This document shows positions 43,786 through 52,238 of a DNA stretch of 64,000 bases, one piece after another. The DNA is from UBA2334 sp964396895 (GTDB lineage: Bacteria; Pseudomonadota; Gammaproteobacteria; Burkholderiales; Burkholderiaceae_C), in the NCBI GenBank assembly GCA_964396895.1, contig CAYNGJ010000006.1, positions 1 to 64,000 on the forward strand, in the 5' to 3' direction. How positions within the stretch are numbered: position 1 is the stretch's first letter; each line of letters begins with the position of its first letter. The position numbers and the translations under genes were made by a program. A model generated the notes under the pieces. It had not been told where the DNA came from. It saw only the letters and a list, made by a program, of their open reading frames with translations, and made no database searches.

Positions 43786-45933
43786 ATGACCCACAGACCT
43801 ACCCCCAGCAAGGACCATTTGCCCCAGGCCAATGACCCTTACCGCGTGGCCGTGGATGCGTCGGCCATTTTTTCCGAGACAGACCTGCAGGGCAACATCA
43901 CCTACGTGAACCCACAGTTTTGTGCCGTCTCGGGCTACAGCGCGGCCGAGCTGCTCGGGAAAACCCACCGGGTGATCAATTCGGGGGAGCATCCGCCCGA
44001 ATTTTTTCAACACATGTGGCGCACGATCAGCGCCGGTCGGGTGTGGCGGGGGGAGGTGTGCAACCGCCACAAGAACGGCAGCCTGTACTGGGTGTCCAGC
44101 ACCATCGTGCCGCTGCTGGACGCCGACGGTTTGCCGCAACAGTACGTGTCCATCCGCTTTGATGTGTCCGAGCAGCACCGTTTGCTGCAGGCCGCGATGT
44201 GGCAGGCCCAGCACGACGTGCTGACCGGCCTGCCCAACCGCACCCTGCTGGCCGAGCGGTTTGCGCAGGGCGTGGCCAACACGCGGCGCACGGGTCGGCT
44301 CATGGCCGTGTGCCTGCTCGACCTGGACGGGTTCAAGGCCGTCAACGACCAGCTGGGCCACGCCACCGGGGATGTCCTGCTGGTGGCCGTGGCCAGGCGT
44401 CTGCAAAACCTGCTGCGCCCGCTGGACACGGCGGTGCGGCTGGGGGGTGACGAGTTCGTGCTGCTGCTGACTGAGCTGGCCCACGCCGACGAGGCCCGCA
44501 CCGCGTTGGACCGGGTGATGGCCGAGCTGGCCATGCCCCACGATCTGGCGCAGCGCCCGGTGGAGGTCACGGCCAGCATTGGCGTGGCCATGTACTCGGG
44601 GGACGACGCCACGGTGGACACATTGCTGCGCCACGCCGATCAGGCGCTGTACGTGGCCAAGCAGGCGGGGCGTCAGCGGGTGCGTTTTTTCGATGTGCAG
44701 CACGACCAATCTGCTGTTGCCCATTACCAGACCCTGGCCCGCGTGACCGACGCGCTCCACAATGGTCACCTTTGCCTGCACTACCAGCCCAAGTACAACC
44801 TGCGCACGCAGGAGGTGGTGGGGCTGGAGGCGCTGCTGCGCTGGCAGCACCCCACCGAGGGCCTGATTCCGCCCCTGGCCTTTTTGCCACTGGTGGAGAC
44901 GACGGACCTGATCGTGGACATCGGCGAATGGGTGCTGGCCCAGGCTTTGGTGCAGCTGGCGCAGTGGTTCGCTGCGGGGCAGGTGTGGCCCATCAGCGTC
45001 AACATCGCGGCCCGTCACTTCCAGCGCACCGATTTTGCCCACCGGCTGCAGCAGTTGCTCGCGCAGCAGCCCACGGTCAAGCCGGCCTGGCTGGAGATTG
45101 AAATTTTGGAGTCGGTGGCGCTGGACCATGTGCAGCAGGTGCGCGACACCATCTTGCAGTGCCAGGCCATGGGCGTGACGTTTGCGCTGGATGACTTTGG
45201 CACCGGCTACTCGTCGCTGAGCTACCTCAAGCGCCTGCCGGCCAACACGCTCAAGATTGACCGGGCCTTTGTGCGCGACATCCTGGACGACAAGGAAGAC
45301 CTGGCGCTGACCGAGGCCATCATCAGCCTGGCGGCGGTGTTTGACCGCCGCGTGGTGGCCGAGGGCGTGGAAAACGCCGAGCAGGGCGTGCTGCTCCTGC
45401 GCCTGGGGTGTGACGTGGGCCAGGGCTTTGGCATTGCGCGGCCCATGCCCGCGGCGGATGTGCCGGGCTGGGTCGCCACCTACCAGCCCGAACCGGCGTG
45501 GGCCACCTGGGCCGAGGTGAAGTGGGAGTTGAGCGACTTTCCGCTGTTGGTGGCGCAGCACGACCACCTGCAGTGGATTCGGCGCGTGGTCATGCTGGTG
45601 CAGGGCAGCACCCTGGGGATGCCGCAGACCCAACTCACCGACCACCGCCAGTGCCGCTTTGGCCACTGGTACCACGGCCCTGGCAAGCGCCGCTATGGCC
45701 GCCTGTCCGAGTACCAGGCGATTGATGCGGTGCACCGCCAGGTGCACCAACTGGGCATGGACATCTGGCAACTGCACGCGGCGGGCGACCTGGTGCTGGC
45801 CCAGGCGCGCTGTCAGGACCTGTTGCGCTGCAAAGACCGCATTTTGGTGTTGCTCAACAGCCTGCAACTGGCGGCCCTGCACCCCGCGGGTGTGGAAGCC
45901 CATTCGGCCCACAGCCCATTGGGACGGTTTTGA
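43786..45933 (+). CDS. PAS-GGDEF-EAL protein with C-terminal CZB zinc-sensor domain
   Basis: A 715-residue cytoplasmic c-di-GMP enzyme without membrane spans. PAS domain ~16-130 (ETDLQGNITYVNPQF); GGDEF domain ~140-305 with an intact G220-GDEF224 active site and DLDGFKAVND; EAL domain ~315-560 with E348-A-L, NIAARHF, LDDFGTGYSS and AEGVEN; then ~585-715 a chemoreceptor zinc-binding (CZB) domain with HLQW (H594), CRFGHWY (C623), H650 and H654, the full 3-His/1-Cys set. Both catalytic halves look competent. CZB domains sense zinc or oxidants such as HOCl, so c-di-GMP turnover may respond to these. A GTG at 43756 would add ten residues. Confidence 0.93.
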   Translation: MTHRPTPSKDHLPQANDPYRVAVDASAIFSETDLQGNITYVNPQFCAVSGYSAAELLGKTHRVINSGEHPPEFFQHMWRTISAGRVWRGEVCNRHKNGSLYWVSSTIVPLLDADGLPQQYVSIRFDVSEQHRLLQAAMWQAQHDVLTGLPNRTLLAERFAQGVANTRRTGRLMAVCLLDLDGFKAVNDQLGHATGDVLLVAVARRLQNLLRPLDTAVRLGGDEFVLLLTELAHADEARTALDRVMAELAMPHDLAQRPVEVTASIGVAMYSGDDATVDTLLRHADQALYVAKQAGRQRVRFFDVQHDQSAVAHYQTLARVTDALHNGHLCLHYQPKYNLRTQEVVGLEALLRWQHPTEGLIPPLAFLPLVETTDLIVDIGEWVLAQALVQLAQWFAAGQVWPISVNIAARHFQRTDFAHRLQQLLAQQPTVKPAWLEIEILESVALDHVQQVRDTILQCQAMGVTFALDDFGTGYSSLSYLKRLPANTLKIDRAFVRDILDDKEDLALTEAIISLAAVFDRRVVAEGVENAEQGVLLLRLGCDVGQGFGIARPMPAADVPGWVATYQPEPAWATWAEVKWELSDFPLLVAQHDHLQWIRRVVMLVQGSTLGMPQTQLTDHRQCRFGHWYHGPGKRRYGRLSEYQAIDAVHRQVHQLGMDIWQLHAAGDLVLAQARCQDLLRCKDRILVLLNSLQLAALHPAGVEAHSAHSPLGRF

Positions 45934-45959
45934 TCGGTGGGTGGTTAAGAATTTAGATA

Positions 45960-46007
45960 AAATTGGCTTTTAGCGCTTATATATATTCAATAGTTTGCTA
46001 TTGATTT
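45960..46007 (+). repeat. 48-bp dispersed repeat, copy 7 (between convergent genes)
   Basis: Plus-strand copy: AAATTGGCTTTTAGCGCT at positions 1-18 and TAGTTTGCTATTG at 32-44. It lies between the GGDEF-EAL gene and the convergent hydrolase and supplies the last ~7 codons and stop of the hydrolase (LLKSIANY). It is very AT-rich. Confidence 0.8.
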
Positions 46008-46697
46008 AAGTAAATTCAGGTGATGCAGCATGGCGGGCAGGTGCTGGTCAAAGTCGCTCAGGGCGTGGTCGGGGCCGGCCACCACGTGCAGCCCAGCCGG
46101 GCGGTGGGCGGTGGCGATGCCGCACGCCTGGTAGCGGGCCTGCATGTCGCGCCAGTCCAGCACCTCGTCGCCGGTGGCGGCCCACACCTGGTAGCGCTGG
46201 GGCTGCGTCAGCGTCCCCACCCGCAGGGCACGCAGTTCATCCACGTATGCCGGGCGGAAGTAAAACCGCTGCTCGGGGTCGTGCCAGTGCGTCTGCTCGC
46301 CGATGTACTGGGCCAGGTCGTGTGCGGGGTCCACGGCGGGGTTGATGAGCAACACCGGCGCGTGGGCCGCAGGCGCCAGCCGCTCGGCCACCCAGGTGGC
46401 GTAAAAACCGCCCAGAGACGAGCCCATGACCGCCATGGCACCGGTGCTGCCAGGCCCCAATGGCCAAGCGGCCACGCCCTCGCTCACCAGTGCCATGGCC
46501 TCGCGCGGCGAAGGCGGCAGCTGCGGGCACCAGAAACACACCGAGGGGTGGTGCTCGGCCACCCAGCGGGCCATCTTCACGGCCTTCATCGACTGGGGCG
46601 ACGAGCGAAACCCGTGCAGGTAGAGCAGGTGCGTCACCGGAGTGGGCGCGTTGGCCGCGTCGCAGGCGTGCGCGGTTGGGGCTGGGCTGTGGTGCAT
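45987..46697 (-). CDS. Alpha/beta-fold hydrolase, YqiA/esterase type
   Basis: A 236-residue hydrolase. LLYLHGFRSSPQS provides the oxyanion region, GSSLGG (92-97) holds the nucleophile S94, the acid is probably D in TGDEVLDW, and the catalytic His lies in GPDHALSDF. Small YqiA/YcfP-like hydrolases are cytoplasmic esterases of unclear substrate. The C-terminal residues are encoded by a dispersed repeat copy. Divergent from rodA, sharing a 51-base promoter region. Confidence 0.87.
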   Translation of the reverse strand: MHHSPAPTAHACDAANAPTPVTHLLYLHGFRSSPQSMKAVKMARWVAEHHPSVCFWCPQLPPSPREAMALVSEGVAAWPLGPGSTGAMAVMGSSLGGFYATWVAERLAPAAHAPVLLINPAVDPAHDLAQYIGEQTHWHDPEQRFYFRPAYVDELRALRVGTLTQPQRYQVWAATGDEVLDWRDMQARYQACGIATAHRPAGLHVVAGPDHALSDFDQHLPAMLHHLNLLKSIANY

Positions 46698-46748
46698 GTC
46701 GCGGGATAATACCGACCCCCTCCTGTTGCCACTGGCCCCGCCCACCCC

Positions 46749-47903
46749 ATGACCGCCGTTTTTGATCAACCCTCGATGCTGCAGCGCGTGGTGCCGTGGT
46801 TCAGTGGCATCGACCGCATCCTGGCCCTGGTGGTGTTGCTGCTGTGTCTGGTGGGACTGGCCACCATGTACTCGGTCGGCTTTGACCACGGTACCCGCTT
46901 TGTGGACCACGGACGCAACATGCTGATCGCCCTGGGCGTGATGTTCCTGGTGGCCCAGGTGCCGCCGCAGCGCCTCATGACGCTGGCGGTGCCCCTGTAC
47001 ACCGTCGGGGTGGCGTTGCTGGTGGCGGTGGCGCTGTTTGGCATCACCAAAAAAGGGGCCACGCGCTGGCTCAATGTGGGCATGGTCATTCAGCCCAGCG
47101 AGATCATGAAGTTCGCCATGCCGCTCATGTTGGCCTGGTGGTTTCAGCGGCGCGAGGGACAGTTGCGCTCTGGCGACTTTGTGGTGGCGGCGGTGATTTT
47201 GCTGGTGCCGGTGGCCCTGGTGCTCAAACAACCCGACCTGGGCACCTCGCTGTTGGTGCTGTCGGCGGGCCTGTTTGTCATCTTTTTTGCGGGCCTGAAC
47301 TGGAAGCTCATCCTTCCGCCCCTGGTCATCGGGGTGGCAGGCATCACCACCCTCATCGTCATGAGCGACAGCCTGTGCCAGCCCGACGTGGACTGGAAGG
47401 TGCTGCACACCTACCAAAAGCAGCGGGTGTGCACCCTGATGGACCCCACCAAGGACCCGCTGGGCAAGGGTTTTCACACCATACAGGGCATGATCGCCAT
47501 CGGCTCGGGCGGGGTGTGGGGCAAGGGCTTCATGCAGGGCACGCAAACCCACCTGGAGTTCATTCCCGAGCGCACCACCGACTTCATTTTTGCCGCCTTC
47601 TCGGAAGAGTTCGGCCTGCTGGGGGTGCTGGGCCTCATGGTTTGCTTCCTGGCCCTGATTGGGCGCGGTCTGGTCATTGCCATGGAGGCCCCCACCCTGT
47701 TCTCGCGCTTGCTGGCTGGGGCGGTGTCGCTCATCTTTTTTGTGTATGCCTTTGTGAACATGGGCATGGTCAGCGGCATCTTGCCGGTGGTGGGTGTGCC
47801 GCTGCCGTTCATCAGCTATGGCGGCACCGCCATGGTCACGCTGGGGTTGGGGGTGGGCATGCTCATGTCCATCGCCAAATCCAAACGCCTCATCCAGTCC
47901 TGA
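46749..47903 (+). CDS. rodA: Rod-shape peptidoglycan glycosyltransferase RodA
   Basis: A 384-residue SEDS polymerase with about ten membrane spans for cell elongation. Motifs: GATRWLNVGMVIQPSEIMK, KQPDLGTSLLV, THLEFIPERTTDF and PLPFISYGGTAM. FtsW is the paralogue at 20.1-21.4 kb; the TRWLN and PERTTDF variants assign this one to RodA. Its usual partners mreBCD and mrdA are not next to it in this window. It precedes the dehydrogenase gene by only three bases. Confidence 0.94.
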   Translation: MTAVFDQPSMLQRVVPWFSGIDRILALVVLLLCLVGLATMYSVGFDHGTRFVDHGRNMLIALGVMFLVAQVPPQRLMTLAVPLYTVGVALLVAVALFGITKKGATRWLNVGMVIQPSEIMKFAMPLMLAWWFQRREGQLRSGDFVVAAVILLVPVALVLKQPDLGTSLLVLSAGLFVIFFAGLNWKLILPPLVIGVAGITTLIVMSDSLCQPDVDWKVLHTYQKQRVCTLMDPTKDPLGKGFHTIQGMIAIGSGGVWGKGFMQGTQTHLEFIPERTTDFIFAAFSEEFGLLGVLGLMVCFLALIGRGLVIAMEAPTLFSRLLAGAVSLIFFVYAFVNMGMVSGILPVVGVPLPFISYGGTAMVTLGLGVGMLMSIAKSKRLIQS

Positions 47904-47906
47904 CAC

Positions 47907-48830
47907 ATGGTGACCACGCTTTCCTCCGCCGCCCGCATGGCGGGCACCGTTGCCATGGTCGGCATTGGCAACATGGGCTTTGGCATGGCGACTCGCCTGC
48001 TGTCCCTGGGCTGGGCTGTGCACGTGTGTGACCTCAATGCCCAGCGCTGCGCCGACGCGGCCGCCCTGGGCGCGCACGTCCACCCCCGTCCAGCCGCAGC
48101 GGCCCGGGCACTGCCACCGGACGGTGCCCTGCTGGTGGCCGTGGTCGATGCCGCCGAGTGCGAGCAGGTCATGTGGGGTGAGGACGGCGCGGCCGCCGCC
48201 CTCACCCCTGGCCAGACCGTGATTTGGTGCCCCACCATGGCCCCGGCCGATGTGGAGGGCTTGGCCGCGCGCCTGGGCGCACAGGGGGTGCACAGCCTGG
48301 ACGCCCCCATGTCCGGCGGCCCCGCCCGCGCCCGTGACGGCAGCATGAGTTTGCTGTTGGCGGGGCCGCAGGCCGTGGTGCAGCAGCACAGCGCGTTGCT
48401 GCAGGCCTTGTCCAGCCAGGTGTTCGCCCTGGGCGAGCGCGTGGGCGACGGTGCCCGCACCAAACTGGTCAACAACCTGCTGGCGGGCATCAACCTGGTG
48501 GGCGCGGCCGAGGCACTGGCCCTGGCCGACAGCCTGGGCCTGGACGGTACCCGTACGCTGGACGTGATCGACCGCTCCAGCGGCCAAAGCTGGATAGGCG
48601 CGGACCGCATGCGCCGCGCCCTGGCGGGCGACTTGGCCCCACGCGCCCACATGACCCTGCTGGCCAAAGACACCCGGCTGGCCTGCGAGGCCGCGCAGGC
48701 CGTGGGTTTTGCCGGCCCGCTGGGTGACCGCGTGGCCGCGGTGTTCCGCATGGCGTGCGATGCGGGTCTGTCTGAACTGGATGATGCTGCCATGCTGGCT
48801 TTTTTGCAGCAGCGTGGCCAATCCAGATAA
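47907..48830 (+). CDS. NAD(P)-dependent beta-hydroxyacid dehydrogenase
   Basis: A 307-residue protein of the 3-hydroxyisobutyrate/6-phosphogluconate dehydrogenase superfamily. The Rossmann loop is MVGIGNMGFGMA (17-28); the substrate motif is DAPMSGGPARARDGSMSLLLAG; the catalytic Lys lies in GARTKLVNNLLAGIN. The substrate is not identifiable; L-threonate or related dehydrogenases are the closest pattern. It starts three bases after rodA, but no functional link is evident. Its last codons (QQRGQSR) and stop are within a dispersed repeat copy. Confidence 0.88.
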   Translation: MVTTLSSAARMAGTVAMVGIGNMGFGMATRLLSLGWAVHVCDLNAQRCADAAALGAHVHPRPAAAARALPPDGALLVAVVDAAECEQVMWGEDGAAAALTPGQTVIWCPTMAPADVEGLAARLGAQGVHSLDAPMSGGPARARDGSMSLLLAGPQAVVQQHSALLQALSSQVFALGERVGDGARTKLVNNLLAGINLVGAAEALALADSLGLDGTRTLDVIDRSSGQSWIGADRMRRALAGDLAPRAHMTLLAKDTRLACEAAQAVGFAGPLGDRVAAVFRMACDAGLSELDDAAMLAFLQQRGQSR

Positions 48831-48847
48831 GCGCTGTAGCCATTTTT
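48800..48847 (-). repeat. 48-bp dispersed repeat, copy 8 (3' end of dehydrogenase gene)
   Basis: Minus-strand copy with CTACAGCGCTTAT at positions 9-21 and CTGCTGCAAAAAA at 36-48. The left edge is offset by one base relative to the consensus, so it is the less perfect of the copies. It contains the stop codon and last ten codons of the upstream gene. Confidence 0.65.
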
Positions 48848-48938
48848 GGCATTGAAATGTGGGCCGCAAGGCCTGCGCGCCGTGCGCGCAAACCCCTTGG
48901 GGCCGGTCAGCCCACCGGTCCTTCCTACAATGGACCCC

Positions 48939-50414
48939 ATGATTTCACGCGAACCCACCCTTGAACGCCTGGCCGTGGCCCACAGCCTGCTGCTGGAGCC
49001 CTTTGGCCTGACCGAGTCCCTGCTGAAAAAGGCGCTGGGCGAAATCCTCTCTCACGGCGCCGACGACGCCGACCTGTACTTCCAGTACACCCGCAGCGAA
49101 GGCTGGAGCCTGGAGGAGGGCATCGTCAAAAGTGGCAGCTTCAGCATCGACCAGGGCGTGGGCGTGCGCGCCGTCAGCGGCGAAAAAACCGCCTTTGCCT
49201 ATTCAGACGACCTGAGCTGGGCGGCCCTGCAAGACGCGGCCCACACCGTGCGCACCATCGGTGCCCACGGCCAGAATGCCCGCGTGCAGGTGCCGCAAAG
49301 AAAAGTGGGTGCCAAAAAAGTGGCCGGTTCGCGCAGCCTGTACGGCGGACACGACCCCATTGCCTCGCTGGACAGCACGGCCAAGGTGGCCCTGCTGGAG
49401 AAAGTTGAAAAACTGGCCAAGGCCCGCGACCCGCGCGTGGTGCAGGTCATGGCTGGGCTGGCGGGTGAATACGACGTGGTGCTGGTGGCCAGGGCCGACG
49501 GTACGCTGGCCGCCGACGTGCGTCCGCTGGTGCGCCTGTCGCTCACCGTCATTGCCGAGCAAAACGGCCGCCGCGAGGTGGGTTCTGCCGGGGGCGGTGG
49601 CCGCTTTGGCATGGCCTACTTTGACGATGCCATGCTGGACACCTACGTGAGCGAGGCAGTCAGTGCCGCCCTCACCAACCTGGAGGCCCGCCCCGCACCT
49701 GCCGGCGAAATGACCGTGGTGTTGGGCCCCGGCTGGCCCGGCGTGCTGCTGCACGAAGCCGTGGGCCACGGGCTGGAAGGCGACTTCAACCGCAAAGGCT
49801 CCAGCGCCTTCAGTGGCCGCATTGGCCAGCGCGTGGCCGCCAAAGGCGTGACGGTGCTGGACGACGGCACCATTGCCGACCGCCGGGGCAGCCTGAACGT
49901 GGACGACGAAGGCCATGCCAGCCAGAAAAACGTGCTCATTGAAGACGGCATCCTGCAGGGCTACATCCAGGACAGCATGAACGCCCGCCTCATGGGCGTG
50001 AAGCCCACCGGCAACGGTCGCCGCGAAAGCTACGCCCACGTGCCCATGCCCCGCATGACCAACACCTACATGCTGGGCGGCAGCATGGACCCGGCAGAAA
50101 TCGTGGCCAGCATCAAAAAAGGCCTGTACGCCACCAACTTCGGTGGCGGCCAGGTGGACATCACCAGCGGCAAATTTGTGTTCAGTGCCAGCCAGGCTTA
50201 CTGGGTCGAGAACGGCCAAATCCAGTACCCCGTCAAGGGTGCCACCCTCATCGGCAGCGGCCCGGAAGCCCTCACCCGCATCAGCATGATCGGCAACGAC
50301 ATGAAGCTGGACAGCGGCGTGGGCGTGTGCGGCAAAGAGGGTCAGAGCGTGCCCGTGGGCGTGGGCCAGCCCACGCTGCGCATCGACGGGCTGACGGTGG
50401 GCGGCACGGCCTGA
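48939..50414 (+). CDS. tldD: Metalloprotease TldD
   Basis: A 491-residue peptidase that works with TldE (PmbA) on unfolded peptides, such as microcin precursors and CcdA. The zinc motif HExxxH is H272-E-A-V-G-H277 in LHEAVGHGLEGDFNRKG; the C-terminal region has GGGQVDITSGKFVFSA. pmbA/tldE is not in this window. ATG 48939 (MISREPTLERL) is chosen; an in-frame ATG three codons upstream is equally usable. Confidence 0.96.
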   Translation: MISREPTLERLAVAHSLLLEPFGLTESLLKKALGEILSHGADDADLYFQYTRSEGWSLEEGIVKSGSFSIDQGVGVRAVSGEKTAFAYSDDLSWAALQDAAHTVRTIGAHGQNARVQVPQRKVGAKKVAGSRSLYGGHDPIASLDSTAKVALLEKVEKLAKARDPRVVQVMAGLAGEYDVVLVARADGTLAADVRPLVRLSLTVIAEQNGRREVGSAGGGGRFGMAYFDDAMLDTYVSEAVSAALTNLEARPAPAGEMTVVLGPGWPGVLLHEAVGHGLEGDFNRKGSSAFSGRIGQRVAAKGVTVLDDGTIADRRGSLNVDDEGHASQKNVLIEDGILQGYIQDSMNARLMGVKPTGNGRRESYAHVPMPRMTNTYMLGGSMDPAEIVASIKKGLYATNFGGGQVDITSGKFVFSASQAYWVENGQIQYPVKGATLIGSGPEALTRISMIGNDMKLDSGVGVCGKEGQSVPVGVGQPTLRIDGLTVGGTA

Positions 50415-50454
50415 GTCAGGGTGGTGTCTGTCTGTTGTGCTACATTGCCAACCC

Positions 50455-50529
50455 ATGCAAACGGTTCGTTTCTTTTTTGCCTACTTTTGGTTCTCACGCA
50501 CACACGGCGGTCGAGAGATCCAGGGCTGA
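50455..50529 (+). CDS. Aromatic leader peptide of the aroG attenuator
   Basis: A 24-codon gene starting MQTVRFFFAYFWFSR. Residues 6-13 contain five Phe, one Tyr and one Trp in eight codons, the hallmark of a ribosome-mediated attenuation leader (compare the E. coli pheA leader, which is also a Phe run). Codons 17-19 contain CGGCGGT, the antiterminator arm. Too short for routine gene calling. There is no Shine-Dalgarno before the ATG. An extended -10-like TGCTACATT (50438-50446) sits eight bases before the ATG, so the transcript may be nearly leaderless; that last point is inference. Confidence 0.88.
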   Translation: MQTVRFFFAYFWFSRTHGGREIQG

Positions 50530-50569
50530 GCAAAGCAAACAGACCTGAGCACCTCAAGCAAACCGCCGG
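50505..50569 (+). promoter_or_regulatory. Antiterminator pairing of the aroG leader
   Basis: CGGCGGT (50505-50511, within leader codons 17-19) is exactly complementary to ACCGCCG (50562-50568), the left arm of the terminator. The same CGGCGGT recurs as the terminator right arm. A ribosome stalled at the Phe/Tyr/Trp codons (50470-50493) leaves 50505-50511 free to capture the left arm and prevent termination. A ribosome reaching the stop (50527-50529) covers it and lets the terminator form. Confidence 0.8.
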
Positions 50570-50589
50570 ACACCCGGCGGTTTTTTTTT
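50561..50589 (+). terminator. Rho-independent attenuator terminator upstream of aroG
   Basis: CCGCCGG (50563-50569) pairs with CCGGCGG (50574-50580) around ACAC, extended by the AA/TT pairs, followed by nine T (50581-50589). It lies 32 bases after the leader-peptide stop and 38 before the aroG ATG. It therefore terminates the leader transcript rather than tldD alone. Confidence 0.9.
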
Positions 50590-50627
50590 GTCCGTTCCCA
50601 TCAGATCACGTCACCGGAGAGAGAGTC

Positions 50628-51749
50628 ATGACCGCTTCCCACAGCCCCCAGCGACCAGAGTCCTGGTATGCCGCCGTCGAAAAAACCAGCCAGACCGACG
50701 ACGAACGCATCAAGGACATCACCGTGCTCCCTCCTCCCGAACACCTGATCCGCTTTTTCCCCATCCGGGGCACGGCAATCGAGGGCCTCATCAGCCAGAC
50801 GCGCAAGAACATCCACCACATCATGCAAGGCAAGGATGACCGCTTGCTGGTCATCACGGGGCCGTGTTCCATCCACGACCCGGCGGCGGCCATTGAGTAC
50901 GCCCGCCGCCTGAGAGCGGTCCGCGAACAATACGCCGACACGCTGGAAATCGTGATGCGCGTGTACTTCGAGAAGCCGCGCACCACCGTGGGCTGGAAGG
51001 GCCTCATCAACGACCCCTACATGGACCAGAGCTTTCGCATCGACGAAGGCCTGCGCATGGCGCGCCAGCTGCTGATCGAGATCAACCGCATGGGTTTGCC
51101 CGCGGGCAGCGAGTTTTTGGACGTCATTTCGCCCCAGTACATCGGCGACCTGATTGCCTGGGGCGCCATTGGCGCACGCACCACCGAGAGCCAGGTGCAC
51201 CGCGAGCTGGCCTCTGGCCTGTCAGCCCCCATTGGTTTCAAGAACGGCACGGACGGCAACATCCGCATTGCGACCGATGCGATTCAGGCGGCTTCACGCG
51301 GACACCACTTTTTGTCGGTGCACAAGAACGGTCAGGTGGCCATTGTGCAAACCAAGGGCAACAAGGACTGCCACGTCATCCTGCGCGGTGGCAAGGCACC
51401 CAATTACGACGCCGCCAGCGTGGCCGCAGCTTGCGCCGAGCTGGAGGCGTCCAAGCTGCACCCCAGCCTGATGGTGGACTTCAGCCACGCCAACAGCAGC
51501 AAGAAGCACGAGAAGCAGCTGGACGTGGCCAAGGACATCGCCGCCCAGATCGCCGGTGGGTCGCGCAGCGTGTTCGGCGTGATGATCGAGAGCCACTTGG
51601 TTGAGGGTGCGCAGAAGTTCTCACCCGGCAAAGACGACCCCACCGGGCTGGTGTACGGCCAAAGCATCACCGATGCCTGCCTGGGCTGGGACGACTCCGT
51701 CCAGGCGCTGGACGTGCTGTCCAACGCGGTGCGCGCCCGTCGGGGTTGA
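50628..51749 (+). CDS. aroG: 3-deoxy-7-phosphoheptulonate (DAHP) synthase, class I AroG type
   Basis: A 373-residue enzyme that condenses phosphoenolpyruvate and erythrose-4-phosphate, the first step of the shikimate pathway. Family blocks: LLVITGPCSIHDPAAAIEYA (metal Cys), MRVYFEKPRTTVGWKGLIND, GARTTESQVHRELASGLSAP, GFKNGTDG, HVILRGGKAPNYD and VDFSHANSSK. The order is that of the feedback-regulated AroF/G/H class. RBS GGAGAGAGAG lies five to ten bases before ATG 50628. Expression is predicted to be controlled by the leader peptide and terminator directly upstream. Confidence 0.96.
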   Translation: MTASHSPQRPESWYAAVEKTSQTDDERIKDITVLPPPEHLIRFFPIRGTAIEGLISQTRKNIHHIMQGKDDRLLVITGPCSIHDPAAAIEYARRLRAVREQYADTLEIVMRVYFEKPRTTVGWKGLINDPYMDQSFRIDEGLRMARQLLIEINRMGLPAGSEFLDVISPQYIGDLIAWGAIGARTTESQVHRELASGLSAPIGFKNGTDGNIRIATDAIQAASRGHHFLSVHKNGQVAIVQTKGNKDCHVILRGGKAPNYDAASVAAACAELEASKLHPSLMVDFSHANSSKKHEKQLDVAKDIAAQIAGGSRSVFGVMIESHLVEGAQKFSPGKDDPTGLVYGQSITDACLGWDDSVQALDVLSNAVRARRG

Positions 51750-51917
51750 GCCACGGGCAGCGGGGGCTGACCGGTGGCTGACGTTGGCTGGGGCTTTGCG
51801 CCATGTCAAAGGTTGACTCCGCCACCGTCCCTGGTGGAGGGCGGTGGGAGGGGTTTTGCCCTGGGTTGTTGCAGAATGAAGGCTTGACCTTCTCACACCA
51901 CACCAAGGAACCCACAC

Positions 51918-52238
51918 ATGCGCAGCGAAGTGACCGTCAGCTGGGGCGAGGCCGCCACCTACCGTTTTGATCTGGACGAAGTTCAACCCATGACCCATGA
52001 AGCGGCCCGCATCTGGTTGGATGAACAGTTTGTGGCGCTGGAATGCGAGCCCGTGCGGGCCTCGGGCAAAGTGCTCACCGCCGACAAGGTGGTGGCGGTG
52101 GCCCAGGGGGCGGGCCAAGACCGTTTTGCCCAGCCCGAGCACCGCGCCTGGGCCAAGGCCTACGCCCAGGCCGTCAGCGCCGCTCTCGCCAAACCCGTGG
52201 TGCGGGTGGACGTGAGCGCCCTCAGCATCGGTTATTGA
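51918..52238 (+). CDS. Conserved hypothetical protein
   Basis: A 106-residue protein starting MRSEVTVSWGEAATYRFDLD. It is soluble, acidic to neutral, with no recognised domain or catalytic motif. AAGGAA (51904-51909) before the ATG gives a plausible RBS. It lies in its own unit between aroG and the convergent mpl; its stop overlaps the last codons of mpl by a few bases on the opposite strand. Confidence 0.65.
   Translation: MRSEVTVSWGEAATYRFDLDEVQPMTHEAARIWLDEQFVALECEPVRASGKVLTADKVVAVAQGAGQDRFAQPEHRAWAKAYAQAVSAALAKPVVRVDVSALSIGY

Noticed and set aside
51818..51860. GC-rich hairpin after aroG followed by GGGGTTTTG
   Set aside because: Several alternative short stems exist and the T-run has only four bases; not convincing as a terminator.
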